A stretch of DNA of 21,527 bases. Source: Alphaproteobacteria bacterium (lineage in GTDB: Bacteria > Pseudomonadota > Alphaproteobacteria > UBA828). The notes under the pieces were generated by a model, which was given only the letters and a program-made list of their open reading frames with translations, was not told the DNA's origin and searched no databases. A program made the position numbers and the translations under genes. The stretch covers positions 1 to 21,527 of the forward strand of contig JAJDVB010000042.1 of NCBI GenBank assembly GCA_022826345.1. Direction: 5' to 3'. Each line of letters starts with the position of its first letter. Within the stretch, counting starts at the first letter, position 1. Positions 8,247 to 16,092 of this stretch are shown here, piece by piece.

Positions 8247-9185
8247 CTAGTGGAGAGGGATGTTCGGCCCGGTCAGGGTCTTGAGCGCGTAGTCGGGCTC
8301 GTCGACTCTGGAGAAACCCACCCTGGCCAACCACTCGTCCGTGGAAAGCCCGAGGATCTCCGTTTCCGACGTCATGTTCGTGAACGCGCCGGAGGGCAGG
8401 GTCACGTAGGGGGCGCAGGCCAGCGCACAGCCCACGTGATTCTTCGGAATATGGGACGCCTTCCAGCCGATGTAGATCTTCTTGTAGCGCGCGCCCTGAT
8501 TCTCGCCGCAGAGATACGCCGCATAGGCGATCCTGTTGAGCCTGTTGTCGAGCCTGGTTCTCACCGACTCGTCCTCGTCTCCCGCGAGGTGCATGATTCC
8601 CGTGTCTTCCATGAAGAGGCAGGCGTGATTGTCGCGGTCTTCGGCAATCGCAAATCCCAGCGCGCACCAGATCCACATGTTGCCGTCCGAGACCATGCTG
8701 GTGCGGTATTTCTCCGCACAGACGACCATGGCGCCTTCCTGCGGCGGGAAGTGCCGCGCGTCGGCAACGCCGAAGAGCTGCCGGGTGGCGTCGCGCAACG
8801 GCATCAAGGAATAGATAGGAATGTTCTCGATGCGGCCGACGGGATAGGTCTTGCCGATGCGGGAATCGACCGCCAGGTCGTAGCCCCAGATCGCCCCGTT
8901 GACGCCGCTGAATGACGACGCCTGCAGCATGTTGACCTGGCCGATATAGGAATCGTTACACTCGGCGCGATCGTAGGACACGATCTCGGCCATGCCCTGG
9001 TCCAGGTCCTCTTCAAACGGAAAACCGGGAAACTGTTCCAGGTTCACGGCGCCCGTCGAAAGCAGGATGGTCGAGATGTAGGACCCCGGCTGACCCGTGG
9101 CCGTCGGTTCCTGATATCCCCCGCAGCTGCTCGCCGTCGTGTTCCGGCAATTCCGAACGATCTCTGCCAAACGATCGTCAGCCAT
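8247..9185 (-). CDS. Pyruvoyl-dependent histidine decarboxylase homologue
   Basis: This 312-residue protein matches, from memory, the pyruvoyl-type histidine decarboxylase proenzyme of Lactobacillus 30a (HDC family). That enzyme cleaves itself between two serines to form a beta chain and an alpha chain with an N-terminal pyruvoyl group, and converts histidine to histamine. Here IVSYDRAE (68-75) matches the Lactobacillus Tyr62-Asp63 substrate site (Y71, D72). YIGQVNMLQASSFSGV contains the cleavage pair S90-S91 and F92. LFMEDTGIM (190-198) carries the proton-donor glutamate (E193, Glu197 in Lactobacillus) and F191. CAPYVTLPSG near the end is also conserved. All key residues I know of are present, so it should self-process and act on histidine or something close. 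The start has AAGGA 8 bases upstream. Base composition looks lower in GC than its neighbours. No antiporter gene of the usual acid-resistance type is adjacent; the partner is an ABC importer instead. Confidence 0.85.
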   Translation of the reverse strand: MADDRLAEIVRNCRNTTASSCGGYQEPTATGQPGSYISTILLSTGAVNLEQFPGFPFEEDLDQGMAEIVSYDRAECNDSYIGQVNMLQASSFSGVNGAIWGYDLAVDSRIGKTYPVGRIENIPIYSLMPLRDATRQLFGVADARHFPPQEGAMVVCAEKYRTSMVSDGNMWIWCALGFAIAEDRDNHACLFMEDTGIMHLAGDEDESVRTRLDNRLNRIAYAAYLCGENQGARYKKIYIGWKASHIPKNHVGCALACAPYVTLPSGAFTNMTSETEILGLSTDEWLARVGFSRVDEPDYALKTLTGPNIPLH

Positions 9186-9197
9186 CGCGTTGTTCCT

Positions 9198-9959
9198 TCA
9201 GGCCGTGAAGCCGAGCCGTCTGCCGAGATCGGCAGCGGCCTCGGCCAGTTTCTGCTTGATGCGGGTGGGCTCCATGGGGCGGAAGCGGTCCGCGAGTCCG
9301 GTGATGCCCACCGAATAGAGGACGTAGCCGCCGTTCACGCGGATCGGGTGGCCGTAGCTCAGCACGCCGGCATCGAGCTCGTTGTCGCAGACCGCCACGC
9401 CGTCGGCGCGGATCTGCGCGAGCTCGTCGCGAATGTCGGCCTCCTCCACCTTGGTCCTGTCCGTGAAGCGCGGGCGCGGGCGCGACAGATAGCGCGCCAC
9501 GAACGCCTCGTCCTGGAACGCGAGGATCGCCTTGCCCGACGCCGCCGCGTGCAACGGCAACTGCCGGCCCGGCTGCACGAAGGCGCGGTCCGAGCCCGAG
9601 GGCTGTTCCATCAGCACGGACTCGGCAAAGTCGCCGTTCAGCCGGGCCAAGTGAGCGGTCTCGCCGAACTCCGCGACCAGCCCGTCGAGCACGGACTTGG
9701 CGAGGCCCGCGTAGCCCGCACGGTCCATGGTGGTGTGAAGCAGGGTCTGCAGGCGCGGGCCGATCAGGTAGCTCTTGGTGCCGGGCGCGCTGCGCAGCAG
9801 GTCAAGGTCGGCGAGCCCGCGGATCAGGCGATGGGCCGTCCCAGGCTGCAGGTTTAGCTCCCGCGCGATGTCGGTGAGCGTCAAGCCGGTCTTGGCCCGC
9901 GCGACCGTCTCGAGAACCCGGATGTAGCGCCCGAGCGGCTTGTCGTTGCTATCGCTCAT
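9198..9959 (-). CDS. IclR-family transcriptional regulator
   Basis: A 253-residue regulator with the IclR layout. The N-terminal winged helix-turn-helix (LTLTDIARELNLQPGTAHRLI, about 26-46) is followed by an effector-binding GAF-like domain of about 170 residues containing LPLHAAASGKAILAF and the C-terminal DGVAVCDNELDAGVLSYGHPI pattern typical of the family. Such proteins usually bind palindromes as dimers or tetramers and respond to an aromatic or catabolic metabolite. The gene lies inside the operon, 20 bases after the molybdenum-hydroxylase large subunit and 12 before the decarboxylase. It is therefore a good candidate for controlling its own operon, possibly at the AT-rich repeats near 18167-18206. 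Confidence 0.93.
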   Translation of the reverse strand: MSDSNDKPLGRYIRVLETVARAKTGLTLTDIARELNLQPGTAHRLIRGLADLDLLRSAPGTKSYLIGPRLQTLLHTTMDRAGYAGLAKSVLDGLVAEFGETAHLARLNGDFAESVLMEQPSGSDRAFVQPGRQLPLHAAASGKAILAFQDEAFVARYLSRPRPRFTDRTKVEEADIRDELAQIRADGVAVCDNELDAGVLSYGHPIRVNGGYVLYSVGITGLADRFRPMEPTRIKQKLAEAAADLGRRLGFTA

Positions 9960-9979
9960 CGCTCGGGGCGCCGGGCTGG

Positions 9980-12301
9980 TCAGGAGGCATCGCGCTGCTG
10001 CAGCGCCGTCACCACGCGTTCCGGCGTGATCGGCATCTCGAACACGCGCACGCCGATGGCGTCGGCGACCGCGTTGGCGATCGCGGGCGCCACGGCGGTC
10101 ATGGCCGGCTCGCCGATGCCCTTGGCGCCGAAAGGCCCGACGCCACTACGGGATTCGAGGATGATGCACTCGACGTTGGGCATATCCATCGCCGTCGGCA
10201 TCAGGTATTCGCTGAAGGACGGCGTGACCAGCCGGCCCTCCTCGTAGAGCATCTCCTCGCTGAGCGCGTAGCCCTGGCCGTTCTGCGCGCCGCCCTGGAT
10301 CTGGCCCTCGACCGCCGCCGGGTTGATGCACTGGCCGACATCGTGGGCGGCCACGCTCTTCAGCACTTCGACCTCGCCGGTCTCCACGTCGACCGAAACT
10401 TCGACGGCATGGGCGCCGTAGGCATAGTCGGGGTGGGCTTGGCCTTGCCCGGTCTCGGGATCGAGAAAGTCCGAGAACGGCGCGCGGAAGATCGCGAGCT
10501 CCGAGCGATGGATGCCCTCGGCCGCGCACATGCGCACCAGGTCGACCAGGGGCATGCGTTGCTCCGGCTTGTCGATGACGAAGACCTCGTTGAAGGCCAT
10601 GTCGATCTCGTCCGGCGCGACGCCGAACTCTTGCGCCGCGCGTTCGGCCAGCCGGGTGCGCAGCCCCTCGGCCGCCTGCTTGGCGGCGTTGCCGGTCATG
10701 TAGAGGGCGCGCGTCGCCGTGGTGGTGCCGGCGAGCGGGGTCACGGCGGAATCGCTGTTGTAGATGACCACGTTGTCCAGGGTGACGCCCAGCACCTCCA
10801 CCGCGATCTGGCCCAGCGCCGAGATCTGGCCCGCCCCGATGTCGGTGACGCCGGAGCGCACCACCACGGTGCCGTCCATCTCGACGCCGACCCAGGCCTC
10901 GGAGGTGTCGTGCAGGAAGGTGAGGCGGCCGTAGCTCTGCTGGTAGCAGGCGAGGCCGCGGCCGGTCCGTATCGGCCCTTCCGCCGGCGTAGGCTCGCCG
11001 AGGGCGGCCCAGGCCTTCTCGGCGCACTGCTCGGTCCAGATCGCGCTCGGCGGCACGAAGCCGGTAGACATGGGCTCGCCGGTCTTCAGGTAGTTCCGCC
11101 TGCGCACCTCCAGGCGGTCGATGCCGAGCGCCTTGGCGATCTCGTCCATCTGCTGCTCGTAGGCCGAGCAGGCCTGCAGCGCGCCGAAGCCGCGAAACGC
11201 GCTCGTGTACATGTTGTTGGTCGCCACGGCCTGGGCGAAGACGTTGAGGTTGTCGACTCGATAGGGACCGGGCGCGGCCACCAGCGCGTAGAGGACGACG
11301 TAGGGGCTGAGGAACACGTAGGCGCCCGCATCGGCGATCATCTGTACGTCGAGCGCCGTGATCTTGCCCTCCTTCGTGACGCCGGTGCGGTAGGTCAGGA
11401 TGAAGGGGTGGCGCTTGCCGTGGCCGACGAAGGAATCTTCGCGGGAGTATTCCAGCCGCACCGGCCGCCCGGTGTGCTTGGCGAGCAGCGCCAGGTAGAC
11501 CTCGACGGTCATGTCCTCCTTGCCGCCGAAGCCGCCGCCCACCAGCGCGCCGCGCACGCGGACCTTGTTGTGCGGCACGCTGAGAGCATCGGCGATGGGC
11601 CGGAAGTGCTCGATCACCTGGGTCGAGACGCGGATGTTGACCACGTCGTTCTCGTCCACCCAGGCAAGGCCCACCTCCGGCTCCAGGAAGGCGTGCTCCT
11701 GGAACGGCGTCTTGTAGGTGTTCTCGACGATCAGGTCGGCCTCGGCGAAGCCGGCCTCGACATCGCCCTTCCTGATCTTGCGCGTGGCGACGATATTGTC
11801 GTCGCCGTAGACCAGCGGCGCGCCGGGTTTGAGGGCCTCCAGCGGGTCGTAGACGCCGGGGATCGGCTCCAGCTCGAACTCGATCAGCTCCGCCGCGTGG
11901 TCGGCGATGTCCCGCGTCTCCGCCGCGACGAGCGCCAGCGGCTCGCCGAAATAGCGCACCCGGTCCTTCACCAGGATCGGTTGGTCGGTATCCAGCCGCT
12001 TCTGACCGGTCTGGCCGGGAATGTCGGTGGCCGCCGTGCGGTCGGCGAGATCGTCGGCAGTGAGCACGCAAGCGACGCCCCGGAGCGCCCTCGCCTTCGC
12101 CACGTCGAGACGCGTGAGACGGGCGCTCGCGATATCGGCGCGGACCACACGCATGTGCAGCATGTTGGGCATCACGTAGTCGCCGGCGTAGGGCGTCCGG
12201 CCGGTGACCTTGCCCGGCGCGTCAGTACGGGTCAGCGGCTTGCCGACCTGACGGAACTGGACGTTGGCGAGCGTCCCCGGATCGATCTCGGTGCGGGTCA
12301 T
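9980..12301 (-). CDS. Molybdenum hydroxylase large subunit (xanthine dehydrogenase/CO dehydrogenase L family)
   Basis: A 773-residue catalytic subunit holding the molybdopterin cofactor. These enzymes insert water-derived oxygen into a C-H bond next to a ring nitrogen, or oxidise an aldehyde. Visible motifs are GGGFGGKE (255-262), AFRGFGALQ (368-376), VTDIGAGQ (485-492) and the active-site glutamate E731 in GIGEPAM. The glutamate matching bovine xanthine oxidase E802 is kept (E262), but the R880 position is Tyr338 in my alignment, so xanthine is not the likely substrate. The upstream in-frame extension to 12670 runs inside the small-subunit gene. The ATG at 12301 overlaps that gene's stop as ATGA and gives the standard N-terminus (RQVGKPLTRTDAPGKVTG), so I use it. 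Confidence 0.92.
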   Translation of the reverse strand: MTRTEIDPGTLANVQFRQVGKPLTRTDAPGKVTGRTPYAGDYVMPNMLHMRVVRADIASARLTRLDVAKARALRGVACVLTADDLADRTAATDIPGQTGQKRLDTDQPILVKDRVRYFGEPLALVAAETRDIADHAAELIEFELEPIPGVYDPLEALKPGAPLVYGDDNIVATRKIRKGDVEAGFAEADLIVENTYKTPFQEHAFLEPEVGLAWVDENDVVNIRVSTQVIEHFRPIADALSVPHNKVRVRGALVGGGFGGKEDMTVEVYLALLAKHTGRPVRLEYSREDSFVGHGKRHPFILTYRTGVTKEGKITALDVQMIADAGAYVFLSPYVVLYALVAAPGPYRVDNLNVFAQAVATNNMYTSAFRGFGALQACSAYEQQMDEIAKALGIDRLEVRRRNYLKTGEPMSTGFVPPSAIWTEQCAEKAWAALGEPTPAEGPIRTGRGLACYQQSYGRLTFLHDTSEAWVGVEMDGTVVVRSGVTDIGAGQISALGQIAVEVLGVTLDNVVIYNSDSAVTPLAGTTTATRALYMTGNAAKQAAEGLRTRLAERAAQEFGVAPDEIDMAFNEVFVIDKPEQRMPLVDLVRMCAAEGIHRSELAIFRAPFSDFLDPETGQGQAHPDYAYGAHAVEVSVDVETGEVEVLKSVAAHDVGQCINPAAVEGQIQGGAQNGQGYALSEEMLYEEGRLVTPSFSEYLMPTAMDMPNVECIILESRSGVGPFGAKGIGEPAMTAVAPAIANAVADAIGVRVFEMPITPERVVTALQQRDAS

Positions 12302-12786
12302 GGTGCACCTCCCTCGGCGCGTATTTCCTTGGCGGCGTCGGCGATGGCTTCGAAAATCTTGGTGTAGCCGGTGCAGCGGCAGAGGTTGCCGCTGAGGCCC
12401 AAGCGAATGTCGTCCTCGCTCGGCTCCGGATGCTCGTCGATGATCGCCTTCGCCGCCACGATGATTCCGGGAATACAGTAGCCGCATTGCGCGGCGCCGC
12501 CGTCGGCGAAGGCCTTCTGCAACGGATGCTGCGAGTCCAGGTCGCCGAGGCCGGAGACGGTGGTGATCTCCTTGCCCGCCGCCATCCAGGCGAGGGTCAG
12601 GCAGCTGTCCACCGCCATGCCGTCGAGCAGCACGGCGCACGCGCCGCAGTCGCCCTTCTCGCAACCGCACTTCACCTCCATATGGCCGAGGTGGCGCAGC
12701 GCCTCGAGCAGCGTGCGGTGAGCGGGGAAGCGGCCCTCCTCCTCGCGACCGTTGATGCGGAGCGTGATGGTCCTCGTCTCAGGCAT
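12298..12786 (-). CDS. Molybdenum hydroxylase small subunit, 2x[2Fe-2S]
   Basis: A 162-residue iron-sulfur subunit that carries electrons from the molybdenum site to FAD. The ferredoxin-type cluster ligands are in CGCEKGDCGAC (C42, C47, C50) with C62. The second cluster is held by CGYC (C101, C104) and CRC (C136, C138), the CoxS/XdhC-like arrangement. A GTG at 12795 would add three residues, but it abuts the GAGGGA ribosome site. ATG 12786 has proper spacing and is preferred. It overlaps the M-subunit gene by 8 bases and the L-subunit gene by 4, so the three subunits are tightly coupled. Confidence 0.93.
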   Translation of the reverse strand: MPETRTITLRINGREEEGRFPAHRTLLEALRHLGHMEVKCGCEKGDCGACAVLLDGMAVDSCLTLAWMAAGKEITTVSGLGDLDSQHPLQKAFADGGAAQCGYCIPGIIVAAKAIIDEHPEPSEDDIRLGLSGNLCRCTGYTKIFEAIADAAKEIRAEGGAP

Positions 12787-13666
12787 GTGCGTCACTCCCT
12801 CGGGCCAGCCGGCCCCACGCCTGGGTCACCAGGCGCCGGGTGAGGGCTTCGACCGTGTGGCGGCGGTAGCCGGCGGAGGCCCGGATGTCGTCGATGGGCG
12901 TGCACGTCTCCGCCGCCGCCTCCGCCACCTCGTCGATGAGCGCGGACGTGAGCACGCGGCCTTCCAGCACCGCCTCGGCCTGCTTGGCGCGGAGCACGAC
13001 GGGCGCGACGGAGGCAAGCGCGATCCGCGCCCTGGTGCACGTGCCGTCCGCCACGGTGAGCGCCACCGCGACGCCGGTGACGGTGATGGCATCGCCCTTG
13101 CGCCGCGCGAGCTTGTAGAAGGCGTTCGCCGAGTTCTCCGGCAGCCTGGGCCAGGAAATCCGGGTGATCAGCTCGTCCGGCCGGCGCGCGTCCTGCTTGT
13201 AGCCGAGGTAATAGTCGTTGAGCGCCAGCGTCCGCGTGCCGGATACGCTCGCCAGCTCCAACTCGGCGTCGAGCACGAGCAGGGGCGGCACCAGGTCCGC
13301 CGCCGGCGAGCCGCTCGCGATGTTGCCGGCGACGGTGCCCGTGTTGCGCACCATCAGCCCGCCGAAGAGGCGCGCGGCCTCGATCAGCGAGGGCGCCTCG
13401 CGGGCGATCTCGGGCGAGCGCAGCAGGTCGCTCACCGTGGTGCGGCCGCCGATGGAGATGCGCTCGGGCCCGAACTCCATGCCGAGCAGCTCGTCGACCT
13501 CTCCGAGGCCCACCATCCGGTCCGGCCGCTCCCGCTTCGCGCGAATGTCGACGATCAGGTTCGTGCCGCCGGCGATGGGCAGCACGGTCTCGCCGTCCCC
13601 ATTCGCGAGCGCCGCCAGGGCGCCGTCGAGATCGGCCGGAATATCCAATTGAAACGGTGCGTACAT
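12779..13666 (-). CDS. Molybdenum hydroxylase FAD subunit (CoxM-like)
   Basis: A 295-residue FAD-binding subunit of the same heterotrimer. FAD-pyrophosphate contacts are seen in AGGTNLIVDIRAK (32-44) and NTGTVAGNIASGSPAADL (108-125), both family signatures, and the C-terminal CO-dehydrogenase flavoprotein domain follows. It passes electrons from the iron-sulfur clusters to an external acceptor. AGGTN stands in place of the AGGHS of true CO dehydrogenase, consistent with a hydroxylase of organic substrates. It begins 22 bases after the stop of the dehydrogenase gene. Confidence 0.92.
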   Translation of the reverse strand: MYAPFQLDIPADLDGALAALANGDGETVLPIAGGTNLIVDIRAKRERPDRMVGLGEVDELLGMEFGPERISIGGRTTVSDLLRSPEIAREAPSLIEAARLFGGLMVRNTGTVAGNIASGSPAADLVPPLLVLDAELELASVSGTRTLALNDYYLGYKQDARRPDELITRISWPRLPENSANAFYKLARRKGDAITVTGVAVALTVADGTCTRARIALASVAPVVLRAKQAEAVLEGRVLTSALIDEVAEAAAETCTPIDDIRASAGYRRHTVEALTRRLVTQAWGRLARGSDAHA

Positions 13667-13688
13667 CCTGACGCCTCCCGCTATCGCC

Positions 13689-14471
13689 TCACACGTCCCA
13701 GCCGCCGTCGACCGTGATGGCCTGGCCGGTGATCTGGCGGCTGTCCTCGCTCGCCATGAACAGCACGGCGTTGGCCACGTCCTGGCAGGTGGTGACGCGC
13801 TTCAGGCACATCTCCTGAACGTATTCGTCGTAGACCTCGTCGATGGTCCAGCCGCGCACGCGGGCCTTCTCCTCGCAGAGCTTCTGCATGCGCGGCGTCT
13901 CGACGATGCCGGGGCAGACCGCGTTGACGTTGACGTTGTACTTGCCGACCTCCAGCGCGACCGTGCGCGTGATCCCGCGCACCGCCCACTTGGAAGCACT
14001 ATAGGCGGTCCGCATGGCGTAGCCGCGCAGGCCCGAGGTGCCGCCGATGTTGACGATCTTGCCGCTCCGCTGCGCGATCATGGTCGGCACGACGTACTTG
14101 ATGGGCAGGAAGGTGCCGATCTCGTTGTTCCTGATGACGTAGTCGAAGTCGGCCACGTCGATGTCCTGCACCGGCGTCTCGATTGGGCCGGTGACGCCCG
14201 CGATATTCACCAGAATATCGATGCGCCCGTCGAAGGCCGCGAGCGCCTGATCCACCATGGCCTTCACCTGCGCATCGTCGGTGACGTCGCAGCCCACCAC
14301 ATGGGCCGCGCGTCCCAGCGCGCGCACCTCGTCCGCGACCTGCTCCAGCGGCGCGGTGTCGCGGGCGGTCAACACCACGTCGGCGCCCTCGCGCGCCAGC
14401 GTCGTCGTGATGGCCGCCCCCATGCCCTTCGCGGCGCCGGTGACGATCGCCTTCTTGCCGTCCACTTTCAC
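13689..14471 (-). CDS. Short-chain dehydrogenase/reductase
   Basis: A 260-residue classical SDR. It has the cofactor motif TGAAKGMG (11-18), NIAG (89-92; NNAG is usual), a catalytic Ser near 146 and YSASK (Y157, K161), and ends with the usual VDGGWDV. It probably oxidises a hydroxy group or reduces a carbonyl of a pathway intermediate with NAD(P). The chosen start is GTG 14471, which has AGGGG 9 bases upstream and gives a normal N-terminus (KVDGKKAIVTG). The longer start at 14534 would lie inside hyuB and add 21 residues without family support. The gene is 25 bases downstream of hyuB. Confidence 0.88.
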   Translation of the reverse strand: MKVDGKKAIVTGAAKGMGAAITTTLAREGADVVLTARDTAPLEQVADEVRALGRAAHVVGCDVTDDAQVKAMVDQALAAFDGRIDILVNIAGVTGPIETPVQDIDVADFDYVIRNNEIGTFLPIKYVVPTMIAQRSGKIVNIGGTSGLRGYAMRTAYSASKWAVRGITRTVALEVGKYNVNVNAVCPGIVETPRMQKLCEEKARVRGWTIDEVYDEYVQEMCLKRVTTCQDVANAVLFMASEDSRQITGQAITVDGGWDV

Positions 14472-14496
14472 TGCATCGTTCCCCTGATTGCGTCGC

Positions 14497-16092
14497 TCAT
14501 CGGTTCGTCGTCTCGGCTTGTCCGTAGCCGCCACCGCCGCAGCTCTCGACGATCACCACGTCGTCCCTGTCGAGGCGGAGGTTCGCCTTGCCCGGCATGT
14601 CTTCCCGGCTACCGTCCGCGCGCGCGATGGTCACGCGGAAGGGGGCGCCGTCCTCGCCGCCCTGCAGCCCGTATGGCGGCACCACGCGGCGCTCGAACAT
14701 CGAGGTCACCGACATGTCGTCGGTGAGCACGCGGTACGCGCGGTGCAGGCCCTCGCCGCCCTGCCGCCGGCCCGCGCCGCCCGAGCCCTCGCGCAGGCGC
14801 TGGCACTCGATCCGGATAGGGAACTCGGCCTCCACCACCTCGGCCGGCGTGTTCATCACGTTGGACATGTGGACGCGCACCACCGGCGCGCCGTCGCGGT
14901 CGTGCCGCGCGCCCTCGCCGCCGCCGTGGACCTCGTAGAGCGTGGTCCAGGCGCCGTCGGCGCGCCTGCCGCCGAAGAGCACCAGGCCAGACGTGGTCGG
15001 CCCGCCTGCGGAGATCCGCTCCGGCCCCACCGCTTCGAAGGCCTTGAACACGGCATCGGCGATCCGCTGCGAGGTCTCGTGGTTGCCGCCCACCACGGGG
15101 CTTTCCGGGCCCGGATCGAGCAGTGAGCCGGGCCGGGTCACGATCTCGAGCGGACGGTAGCAGCCGCCGCTCGGCTGGATGTCGGAGCCGAAAAGCGTCT
15201 TGACCACGTAGAACACGGACGCCGCGGCGATGAAGGGGGTGGTGTTCACCGGCCCCCGCGCCGCGTCGTCGGTCTCGGAGAAGTCGAAGCGGGCGCCGTC
15301 GCCTGCGATGGTGACGCGGACGCGGACGGCGAGCGGCCCGCCGCCGCCGGCATCGTCGTCCAGCCAGTCCTCGCCCCCGTAGGTGCCGTCGGGAACGGCG
15401 GCGAGCGCTGCGCGCATCTGCGCCTCGGCCCGGTCGTGGATCGCGGCGATGGCGGCGAGCACCGTGCCGGTGCCGTGCTCGGCGCAGATGTGGTGCACGC
15501 GCTCTTCTGCCGCCCGGCTGGCCGCGACCTGCGCCAGGATGTCGCCCTCGCGCTCGTCGGCGCCCCGCACGTTGGCACAGACCATGTCGAGCTTCTCGCG
15601 ATCGGGCCCGGCGGCGCTGAAGAGCCGGAAGGGCGGAATGCGCAGCCCTTCCTGCCAGGCATCGGTGGCGCCCGCGACGTAGCTGCCGGGCACCGCGCCG
15701 CCGATGTCCGCCCAGTGGGCGAGGCTCGCGGCGAAGGCCAAGATGGTGCCGTCCACGAAGATCGGCCGGATCGCCTTCACGTCGGGCAGGTGGTTGCCGC
15801 CCACCTCGGGCAGGTTCAGGAACCAGACATCGCCGGGCTCCAGCCGCTCGCGGGGCACCCGCTTCAGGAACTCGCGCACGGTGAAGCTCATCACCCCCAT
15901 GTGCATGGGGATGTCACGGCCCTGGGCGATGAGGTGGCCGTCGGCGTCGGTGAGCGCCGAGGAGAGATCGCCGGCCTCGCGCAACAGCGGCGAGCGCGCC
16001 GAGCGCATGACCACGAGCGACATCTCTTCCGCCGTCGCGCTCAGCGCGTGCCGGATGACCTCCAGGGTGATCGGGTCCACGGCGGCGCTCAT
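14497..16092 (-). CDS. hyuB: Hydantoinase B / 5-oxoprolinase B-domain subunit
   Basis: A 531-residue partner of HyuA, starting at ATG 16092, which overlaps the hyuA stop as ATGA. Family features seen are the start VDPITLEVIRHALSATAEEM, the segment MPMHMG-like IPMHMGVMSFTVREFL, PEVGGNHLPDVKAIRPIF with the metal-site-like His and Asp, and a glycine-rich C-terminal ESCGGGGYGQ. HyuA/HyuB pairs hydrolyse hydantoins, N-methylhydantoin, 5-oxoproline or other lactams in an ATP-dependent way; acetone carboxylase subunits are related. The ring substrate cannot be read from sequence. The 768-residue version reaching 16803 is a readthrough of another frame of hyuA and is rejected. Confidence 0.9.
   Translation of the reverse strand: MSAAVDPITLEVIRHALSATAEEMSLVVMRSARSPLLREAGDLSSALTDADGHLIAQGRDIPMHMGVMSFTVREFLKRVPRERLEPGDVWFLNLPEVGGNHLPDVKAIRPIFVDGTILAFAASLAHWADIGGAVPGSYVAGATDAWQEGLRIPPFRLFSAAGPDREKLDMVCANVRGADEREGDILAQVAASRAAEERVHHICAEHGTGTVLAAIAAIHDRAEAQMRAALAAVPDGTYGGEDWLDDDAGGGGPLAVRVRVTIAGDGARFDFSETDDAARGPVNTTPFIAAASVFYVVKTLFGSDIQPSGGCYRPLEIVTRPGSLLDPGPESPVVGGNHETSQRIADAVFKAFEAVGPERISAGGPTTSGLVLFGGRRADGAWTTLYEVHGGGEGARHDRDGAPVVRVHMSNVMNTPAEVVEAEFPIRIECQRLREGSGGAGRRQGGEGLHRAYRVLTDDMSVTSMFERRVVPPYGLQGGEDGAPFRVTIARADGSREDMPGKANLRLDRDDVVIVESCGGGGYGQAETTNR

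Noticed and set aside
7218..8915. Long plus-strand open frame of 565 codons
   Set aside because: Antisense to the potA-like and decarboxylase genes, both of which have clear family motifs.
10343..12367. Long plus-strand open frame of 674 codons
   Set aside because: It is antisense to the large and small molybdoenzyme subunits, its translation is rich in Arg/Gly/His/Val with no domain, and it is a GC-skew shadow.
12302..12670. In-frame upstream extension of the molybdenum-hydroxylase large subunit (896 residues)
   Set aside because: It lies wholly within the small-subunit gene in another frame; ATG 12301 overlaps that gene's stop and gives the family's normal N-terminus.
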